DNA of 64,000 nucleotides, taken from assembly GCA_910584585.1 (NCBI GenBank), contig CAJUBP010000014.1:21628-85627 (forward strand), in the 5' to 3' direction. The position numbers and the translations under genes are program-made. Below, in pieces: positions 58,575 to 64,000 of this stretch. Source of the stretch: an uncultured Lachnospiraceae bacterium (lineage in GTDB: Bacteria > Bacillota > Clostridia > Lachnospirales > Lachnospiraceae). Within the stretch, counting starts at the first letter, position 1; each line of letters opens with the position of its first letter. Under the pieces are notes generated by a model. It ran no database searches. It saw nothing but the letters and a program-made list of their open reading frames with translations, and was not told where the DNA came from.

Positions 58575-59924
58575 TTATCCCTGCATATGGCGGCAGGCCT
58601 CTATAACGGCTTCCTGCACTTTGGCAAAGGGAACTTTGCACTGCCTTGCAGCGGCTGCTACATCTTCATATTCCGGTTTGCATTTGTGGATGCCGTAGCC
58701 GGTGCTGATTTTTACAGTGATTTCACCGTAAGGGGTGCGGACCTTCCGAAACTGGGCGTCTAAGGTTCGCCGGTAGCAGGGCTGGATGCGGATGCCCCTG
58801 GTGGTGGTGTGGGTCAGAATCAGTCTGCTGAAGCGGCTCTCTTCCTCTAAATTGCACAGGCAGGTGAGAAGAAGGCCGGGACGGTTTTTCTTCATATGAA
58901 TGGAAGTGGTAAACACGTCTAATGCGCCGGCTTCCATCAGCAGGTTCACTGCGTAGGAAACTGCTTCCGGCGTCATGTCGTCCAGGTTGCAGGAAAGTTC
59001 CAGAATCTGATCCAGGCTGTGGAACTGTCCGGCGTAAAAGTCAGGACGAGTCTCTTCCTCCGTCATCCGGGCCAGGGGACGCTCAGAATAAGAATCAGGA
59101 AGCTGTCTGGGGGAAGGAATCGGAAGAATGCTCATGCTGCCCCAAAACGCCCGCAGGCAGTTGGCGGAGGGGAAATCCCGGGTTCCCATGCCGTAACCTG
59201 TTTTCTCTACAGCCATAGGCGGCATGGACGTAAACTGGCTGACAAAATGTTTCAGCAGCGCAGCGCCGGTGGGGGTGCAGAGTTCGCCCTCAATGCTTCC
59301 GCCGTAAATGGGGATGTCTTTTAAGATTTCCGCAGTGGCGGGAGCGGGAACCGGCAGAATCCCATGGGCACAGCGGACGCTTCCGCTTCCCACATGAACC
59401 GGTGAGGCCAGAATCTGTTCCGGATTCAGAATTTCCAGCAGTGTACAGCATCCCACCACATCCATCAATGCGTCTAAGGTTCCCACTTCATGAAAATGAA
59501 TCTGGGAAATGTCGGTGTGATGGGCAGAGCTTTCCGCTTCGCCGATCAATGCGTAAATTGCTTTTGCGTGATCCCGGACAGAGGCGGACACCGGAAGGCT
59601 GTCAATCTGCGCAAGCATTTCAGGATAGCTTATATGAAGTGAATTGTGGTGGGTATGGGAGTGCCCGTGCCTGGATGCATGTCCATGTTCATTTTCCGGA
59701 GAATCAGAGGCATCGGTCTGTCCTAAGATAACGACGTTCATTTTCGTTCCCCAGATGCCGCATTTTTCAGATGGAACTGCCTTTAGCATAAGCTTGTCTG
59801 GAAACAGGCTGTTCATGGTATTCAGAAACTGCTGTTGTTCCGGTTCCGTCAGAAGTTCATAGAGGGCGCCCATCAGCATATCTCCGGCTGCGCCCATGTT
59901 GCATTCAATAAATAGTGTTTTCAT
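58575..59924 (-). CDS. larC: Nickel pincer cofactor biosynthesis protein LarC
   Basis: CTP-dependent nickel insertase for the nickel-pincer nucleotide cofactor of lactate racemase-type enzymes. The gene is one frame of 449 residues, unlike Lactobacillus where LarC1/LarC2 need a programmed frameshift. Segments seen are FIECNMGAAGDMLMGALYEL at the N-terminus, a His-rich insertion (HGHASRHGHSHTHHNS near residue 85) probably binding nickel, IHFHEVGTLDALMDVVGCC near 142, and SCNLDDMTPEAVSYA near 320. The start overlaps larB by four bases (ATGA). No larA or larE is in the window. Confidence 0.92.
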   Translation of the reverse strand: MKTLFIECNMGAAGDMLMGALYELLTEPEQQQFLNTMNSLFPDKLMLKAVPSEKCGIWGTKMNVVILGQTDASDSPENEHGHASRHGHSHTHHNSLHISYPEMLAQIDSLPVSASVRDHAKAIYALIGEAESSAHHTDISQIHFHEVGTLDALMDVVGCCTLLEILNPEQILASPVHVGSGSVRCAHGILPVPAPATAEILKDIPIYGGSIEGELCTPTGAALLKHFVSQFTSMPPMAVEKTGYGMGTRDFPSANCLRAFWGSMSILPIPSPRQLPDSYSERPLARMTEEETRPDFYAGQFHSLDQILELSCNLDDMTPEAVSYAVNLLMEAGALDVFTTSIHMKKNRPGLLLTCLCNLEEESRFSRLILTHTTTRGIRIQPCYRRTLDAQFRKVRTPYGEITVKISTGYGIHKCKPEYEDVAAAARQCKVPFAKVQEAVIEACRHMQG

Positions 59925-60682
59925 GATTCATTACCTCCTATATGATTAATCATGCTGGCCAGATAGCCGGCTCCAAATCCATTGTCAATATTTACCACAC
60001 TGACTCCGCTGGCGCAGGAATTCAGCATAGAGAGCAGCGCGGATAATCCCTGAAAATTAGCTCCGTATCCTACGCTGGTGGGAACGGCAATCACCGGACA
60101 GTCGCTTAAGCCTCCGATGACGCTGGCAAGGGCCCCTTCCATGCCGGCCACCGCCACGATTACCGTGGCTTGGGAAATACTGTCCACATGGGAGAGAAGC
60201 CTGTGGATTCCGGCCACGCCCACGTCATAGAGCCGCGTCACCCGGTTGCCCAGCACTTCGGCGGTGAGAGCCGCTTCCTCTGCTACGGGAATATCGCTGG
60301 TGCCTCCGGTGGCAACCAGGATAGTGCCGGAGGCGGTCAGGCGTTCTCGGCGGTTTACAATTCCCGTATGGGAAAGCTTCTCATAGGTAAGGGAGAAACG
60401 CTCAGACAGGTAAGCGGCGGATTCCTCCGACAGCCTGGTAATCAGAATGTTCTCCGGGCAGTGGGATAAAAGGGAATGAATGATTCCCTCCATCTGCTCT
60501 GCCGTTTTTCCGGCACCGTAGATAACCTCCGGCGCGCCCTGGCGTATTTTCCGGTGATGGTCAATCTTGGCGTATCCCAGATCCTCAAAAGGGCTGATTT
60601 TTAATTTTTCATAAGCGGTATGGATGTCAAGGGCGCCGTCCTGTACCTGCTGTAAAATGGATAACATGTGTTTTGATTCCAT
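59921..60682 (-). CDS. larB: Nickel pincer cofactor biosynthesis protein LarB
   Basis: Carboxylase/hydrolase acting on nicotinic acid adenine dinucleotide, the first step of nickel-pincer nucleotide synthesis, related to PurE. The PurE-like core contains LVATGGTSDIPVAEEAALTA near residue 141, YDVGVAGIHRLLSH near 170 and VAVAGMEGALASVIGGL near 197 and VPTSVGYGANFQG near 221. Start ATG 60682 follows AAGGAGGATGCC; the longer frame from 60709 is not needed. It is the first gene of the larBC operon. Confidence 0.92.
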   Translation of the reverse strand: MESKHMLSILQQVQDGALDIHTAYEKLKISPFEDLGYAKIDHHRKIRQGAPEVIYGAGKTAEQMEGIIHSLLSHCPENILITRLSEESAAYLSERFSLTYEKLSHTGIVNRRERLTASGTILVATGGTSDIPVAEEAALTAEVLGNRVTRLYDVGVAGIHRLLSHVDSISQATVIVAVAGMEGALASVIGGLSDCPVIAVPTSVGYGANFQGLSALLSMLNSCASGVSVVNIDNGFGAGYLASMINHIGGNES

Positions 60683-61072
60683 GGCATCCTCCTTGTTTCG
60701 TATTTTCATTCCATGAAGTTCTGAATTGTCACGAATAATTATAGAATTTTATCACAAAATAGTCAAGAAAGCATTTAAAAATGCAAAAAATTATTGGAAT
60801 TGTTTCATTTTCTGGATATTATAGCTTGATTTCGGGGAAAAATCCGGGGAATGATTGTTGTGAGAAAAACATACATTTTTTAAAATATGGCAGAGTTCAC
60901 ATATTTTTACAAAAATTCAGCGAAAATATGGAAAAAGTTACAATTAAGAAAAACGGAGGATAGGAGAAAAGTACTTGAAATTTGTAGCTTTTACAGAGAA
61001 ACAAGATTGTTTTGCGGGGAAAAACTGGTTGTTTTTTGTGTTTTTTACTAAACGGAGAGAAAAAGAGGGGAG
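60683..61072. other. Gene-free AT-rich region between larB and the HPr-like gene
   Basis: About 390 bases with very high A+T (long A- and T-runs). One open frame of 60 codons at 60781-60963 has no ribosome site or family features and is treated as chance. Promoters for larB (minus) may lie near 60715-60770 (AATTATAGAATTTTATC). I see no RNA gene. Confidence 0.5.
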
Positions 61073-61108
61073 TTGACAAAATGGAAAAATGGTGGCATAA
61101 TTTGCCAC
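61073..61108 (+). promoter_or_regulatory. Promoter of the HPr-like gene with a palindrome over its -10 box
   Basis: TTGACA (61073-61078) and CATAAT (61096-61101) lie 17 bases apart. The perfect inverted repeat GTGGCA-TAATT-TGCCAC at 61092-61108 covers the -10 box and the start point, a good position for a repressor. A second small hairpin AAGTTC/GAACTT follows in the leader. Confidence 0.68.
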
Positions 61109-61161
61109 AAGTTCAGATGAGAACTTAACCGTAATCCAATGTTTAAGAAAGGATGGGAAAA

Positions 61162-61392
61162 ATGATGAATGAGAAAATTATTAAATTAGCAGATGTTGAA
61201 GAAGTATGTGATTTTGTTCGTGCTGCTGGCATGTGTGATTTTGATATAGATATTTCAGACCAGCGCATGGTAATTGACGCCAAATCCATCTTAGGAGTGA
61301 TGGGACTGGGCATCAAAAAGGAACTGACCGTGAAATACGGCGGAGAGGATCTTTCCTTTGAAAATGTATTAAATAAATATGCTGTAGCGTAG
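61162..61392 (+). CDS. HPr-like protein lacking the phosphorylatable histidine
   Basis: Small protein of about 76 residues with an HPr-like fold. The region DAKSILGVMGLGIKKEL matches the Ser46 segment of HPr (KSIMGVMSLG), but the His15 segment (GIHARPA) is replaced by VRAAGMCDFDIDIS, so it cannot accept phosphate from enzyme I. It may be a regulator or anti-activator of the PTS or of CcpA. ATG 61162 is best spaced after AAAGGA; ATG 61153 is also in frame. Its own promoter and terminator make it a single-gene unit. Confidence 0.8.
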   Translation: MMNEKIIKLADVEEVCDFVRAAGMCDFDIDISDQRMVIDAKSILGVMGLGIKKELTVKYGGEDLSFENVLNKYAVA

Positions 61393-61473
61393 ATTGGATT
61401 GCGGTTGCCGGATAGCTGCAAAGCGATGGGGCAGATAGGAACTGTAGAAAAATAAGATAATAGACAAAAGCCC

Positions 61474-61508
61474 AAAAAAGATGCATAATAAGTTATGCAT
61501 CTTTTTTT
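61474..61508 (+). terminator. Terminator after the HPr-like gene
   Basis: AAAAAAGATGCATAA pairs perfectly with TTATGCATCTTTTTT across a four-base loop, giving a 15-bp stem with a T-run. The A-rich 5' arm would make it work on both strands. Confidence 0.9.
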
Positions 61509-61559
61509 GCGCACAGTTTTATACCTGTGATCCGGACAACAGACGAAAGGAAAAATAAC

Positions 61560-63902
61560 ATGGAACAGATTAAAATTTCCGTGAGAAATCTTGTGGAATT
61601 TATTCTGCGCTCCGGCGACATTGATAACCGCCATGGCAGGGCGGCTCAAAAGGAAGCCATGCAGGAGGGCAGCAAAATACACCGGAAGATTCAAAGGAGG
61701 ATGGGAGCCTCTTATCAGCCGGAAGTTCCGCTGAAAATAGAGCTGCAGCGGCAGAAGTATCTTTTGATCGTGGAGGGCAGGGCAGACGGCATTATCACGG
61801 AAGAGGATCTGGTGACAGTGGATGAAATCAAGGGCATTTTTCAGGATGTGAATCTATTGGAACAGCCGGTGGGGGTGCATCTGGCCCAGGCCAAATGTTA
61901 TGCCTATATTACGGCGCTGCAGCGGCAGCTTTCTGAAATTTCCGTTCAGATGACTTACTGCAATCTGGATACGGAAGAGATCCGAAGATTCCGGGAACAG
62001 TATTCTTTTGCAGAGCTGAAAGAATGGTTTGAGGCTTTGATTGCAGCTTATGAGAAATGGGCTGATTTCCAGTATCAGGCAAAGCAGGAACGGAACGCGT
62101 CCATCGCGAAGCTGGAATTTCCCTTTCCTTACCGGGAGGGGCAGAAGAAACTGGCGGGGGATGTGTACCGCACCATTAATCGGAAGAAAATCCTCTTTAT
62201 CCAGGCTCCTACGGGAACCGGCAAAACCATCACCACTGTGTTCCCGGCTGTGAAAGCGGTGGGAGAGGAGCTGGCGGACAAAATTTTCTATCTGACTGCC
62301 AAAACCATCACCCGCACGGTGGCAAAAGAAGCCTTTGATCTGCTGCGCGGCCAGGGGTATCAGGGGCGGGTCATTCTCATTACGGCCAAGGAAAAGCTGT
62401 GTTTCTGCCAGGAAATGGACTGTAATCCGGTGCACTGCCCATATGCCAGGGGGCATTACGATCGGGTCAATGAGGCAGTGTTTGATTTGCTGCAGAAGGA
62501 ACATGATTTTACAAGGGAGGTTCTGCTTGCGCAGGCGGAGCAGTTTCAGGTCTGCCCCTTTGAGATGTGCCTGGATGTTTCTCTCTGGGCGGACGTGATT
62601 ATCTGCGATTACAATTATGTATTTGATCCCAATGTATATCTGAAACGCTTTTTTTCCGAGGGGACAAAGGGGGAGTACCTGTTTCTGGTGGACGAGGCCC
62701 ACAATTTGGTGGACCGGGCCAGGGAGATGTACAGCGCCGTGCTGTATAAGGAAGATTTTTTGCAATTGAAAAAGATTATGAAAACTCGCAGCCGCAAATG
62801 CGCCCAGGCCTTAGAGCGGTGCAATAAACGCCTGCTGGAATTAAAACGCCAGTGTGAGGATTATCAGGTATTGGACGGCATCGGGGATCTGGTTTTTTCC
62901 CTGATGCAGCTTGGCTCCGCTCTGGAAGAGTTTTTTCAGAAAGAGAGCAGTTTTCCGGAGAAAAAAGATCTGCAGGAGTTTTATCTGGAAGTGCGGCATT
63001 TTCTGAATATGTATGACCGGGCGGATGAAAATTATGTGGTTTATACGGAGCAGGAGAGAGACAAAAGGTTTAAACTGAAATTATTCTGCGTCAATCCGGC
63101 GGTGAATCTGCAGGAATGTCTGGAAAAGGGCCGCAGCGCCGTGTTCTTCTCCGCCACGCTGCTGCCGATCCAATATTATAAGAAACTTCTCAGCACCGGA
63201 GAGGATAACTATGCCGTGTACGCCGAAACGGTGTTCGAACAAAGCCAGCGGCTTCTGGCGGTGGGAACAGACGTCAGCAGCAGGTATACCAGAAGGAATG
63301 AGCGGGAATTTCAGCGGATTGCCGCTTATATTTATGAGGCGGCAAAGGGAAAGGCCGGGAATTACATTGTCTTTTTTCCTTCCTATAAAATGATGCAGCA
63401 GGTGTGGGAGGTATTCCTGAAACAAGAGGGAATTTTAGAGGAAATGGACGTTATCTGCCAGGAAAGCGGGATGAATGAAGAAGAGAGGGAACTGTTTCTG
63501 GAACATTTTTCCCAGCGCCGGGAGAAAACACTGATTGGTTTTTGCGTGATGGGCGGGATTTTTGCGGAGGGCATTGATTTGAAAGGCGAGGCCTTGATCG
63601 GCGTCGTGATTGTAGGAACCGGACTGCCCCAAATCAGCAATGAACGGGAAATTCTGAAACAGTTTTATGATGAGCGCGAAGGGGCCGGATTCGAATACGC
63701 CTTCCGCTATCCCGGCATGAATAAAGTCTTGCAGGCCGCAGGCCGCGTCATCCGCACCGGAGAAGACCGGGGCGTGATCCTCCTTCTGGACGAGCGTTTC
63801 CGGGAAGAAGGCTATCAGCGCCTGTTTCCCCGGGAATGGTCCGACTGCCAATACCTGACCCTCCCCCAACTAAAAAACACCCTCGAGGTTTTTTGGAATT
63901 GA
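61560..63902 (+). CDS. XPD/DinG-type helicase with N-terminal PD-(D/E)XK-like domain
   Basis: Superfamily 2 helicase of about 780 residues. The N-terminal 200 residues hold a Cas4/RecB-like nuclease pattern (LIVEGRADGIITEEDLVTVD then EIKG, Asp and Glu-x-Lys near 75-92). The helicase has Walker A QAPTGTGKTITT near 220, four cysteines of an iron-sulfur cluster (LCFCQEMDCNPVHCPYA and CPFEMC), DEAH near 380, AVFFSATLLP near 540 and VLQAAGRVIRTGEDRG near 730. It probably processes damaged or branched DNA. AAAGGA precedes ATG 61560. The downstream end runs into an R3 repeat. Confidence 0.88.
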   Translation: MEQIKISVRNLVEFILRSGDIDNRHGRAAQKEAMQEGSKIHRKIQRRMGASYQPEVPLKIELQRQKYLLIVEGRADGIITEEDLVTVDEIKGIFQDVNLLEQPVGVHLAQAKCYAYITALQRQLSEISVQMTYCNLDTEEIRRFREQYSFAELKEWFEALIAAYEKWADFQYQAKQERNASIAKLEFPFPYREGQKKLAGDVYRTINRKKILFIQAPTGTGKTITTVFPAVKAVGEELADKIFYLTAKTITRTVAKEAFDLLRGQGYQGRVILITAKEKLCFCQEMDCNPVHCPYARGHYDRVNEAVFDLLQKEHDFTREVLLAQAEQFQVCPFEMCLDVSLWADVIICDYNYVFDPNVYLKRFFSEGTKGEYLFLVDEAHNLVDRAREMYSAVLYKEDFLQLKKIMKTRSRKCAQALERCNKRLLELKRQCEDYQVLDGIGDLVFSLMQLGSALEEFFQKESSFPEKKDLQEFYLEVRHFLNMYDRADENYVVYTEQERDKRFKLKLFCVNPAVNLQECLEKGRSAVFFSATLLPIQYYKKLLSTGEDNYAVYAETVFEQSQRLLAVGTDVSSRYTRRNEREFQRIAAYIYEAAKGKAGNYIVFFPSYKMMQQVWEVFLKQEGILEEMDVICQESGMNEEERELFLEHFSQRREKTLIGFCVMGGIFAEGIDLKGEALIGVVIVGTGLPQISNEREILKQFYDEREGAGFEYAFRYPGMNKVLQAAGRVIRTGEDRGVILLLDERFREEGYQRLFPREWSDCQYLTLPQLKNTLEVFWN

Positions 63903-64000
63903 CCATGAGGAGGGACCCGGTCAAGAATTGAGAACATCCACAGCATAGAAGGCCGGGAGGAGTCCTGATGGTTGACTCGGAGGGACCCGGTCAAGAATTG
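63902..64000. repeat. R3 repeat array at the window end
   Basis: GGAGGGACCCGGTCAAGAAT plus TG occurs at 63909-63930 and 63979-64000, 70 bases apart; between them GGGAGGAGTCCTGATGGTTG (63955-63974) is the reverse complement of the R3 core at 45472-45490 (with one or two changes). The array continues beyond the window. Confidence 0.8.

Noticed and set aside
60781..60963. 60-codon frame in the gene-free region before the HPr-like gene
   Set aside because: No ribosome site, no family pattern, AT-rich and placed in a spacer; most likely chance.
61854..62765. 303-codon minus-strand frame inside the helicase gene
   Set aside because: It is opposite a well-supported helicase and shows only unstructured, His/Leu-rich sequence.

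Overview
The window looks like a chromosomal segment of an anaerobic Firmicute of the class Clostridia, most probably a Lachnospiraceae (clostridial cluster XIVa). The evidence is the Firmicutes order ylxM-ffh-rpsP-khpA-rimM-trmD-rplS-lepB-ylqF-rnhB-ylqG-ylqH-yraN, the dnaG-rpoD-trmK-nif3 order, a one-piece pyruvate:ferredoxin oxidoreductase, a PPi-type phosphofructokinase, AAA-ATPase-like/PD-(D/E)XK genes and a DUF6320 gene. Names rest on reading motifs, not on database searches. No rRNA, CRISPR array, complete prophage or insertion sequence with a transposase was seen.

Layout. 1-10.4 kb: protein targeting, ribosome and tRNA maturation genes, two signal peptidases, RNase HII and orphan FliK-like/FlhB-like genes. 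10.4-11.46 kb: a small AT-rich island with unknown genes and a decayed KilA-N gene. 11.5-13.4 kb: pgeF and an M42 peptidase. 13.6-15.2 kb: an ABC-F ATPase on the minus strand. 15.4-29.5 kb: an EAL protein, PFOR, a GGDEF protein, an AgrC/AgrA-like two-component pair, aspartate kinase and a large hybrid histidine kinase. 29.5-34.99 kb: a tandem-repeat leader and a three-gene cassette of unknown function (HxxxDG acyltransferase-like protein, DUF6320 membrane zinc-ribbon, HSL-type hydrolase), a ZIP transporter and a PPi-PFK. 35.2-37.3 kb: an RloA/RloB (AbiL-like) putative defence pair. 37.3-42.2 kb: an RpiR regulator, fructose-family PTS, divergent RpiA-like isomerase and Gfo/Idh/MocA oxidoreductase, probably one sugar-use locus. 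42.3-50.6 kb: tRNA-Leu(CAG), dgt, dnaG, rpoD, trmK, nif3-like, nucleoside kinase and RNase P RNA. 50.9-58.4 kb: two AAA-ATPase-like/PD-(D/E)XK genes, pyrBI, and small membrane, PH-domain and lipoprotein genes. 58.5-64 kb: larC/larB, an HPr-like protein without the phosphorylatable histidine, and an XPD/DinG-type helicase with an N-terminal nuclease-like domain.

The least explained feature is the repeat load. Family R1 has two 166-bp copies with perfect 20-bp terminal inverted repeats, one shortened copy and one solo end. The two full copies differ by many compensatory changes that keep the same fold, so a folded RNA or single-stranded DNA form seems to be selected. All R1 copies sit at gene 3' ends, and several supply the stop codon. 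Family R2 shares a core ending in TACACAGGAAA, family R3 is at 45.5 kb and the window end, and hairpins R4 flank the second AAA gene. There are also local tandem repeats of 28, 33, 38, 48, 66 and 67 bp, two of them translated in frame in ylqG and trmK.

How the genes work together: the first 10 kb and 42-50 kb are growth and information-processing genes. PFOR and PPi-PFK indicate fermentative energy metabolism. The PTS/RpiA/oxidoreductase set is probably induced by a sugar through RpiR. The EAL and GGDEF proteins set cyclic di-GMP levels. RloA/RloB, the AAA/PD-(D/E)XK genes and the KilA-N remnant are the accessory layer.
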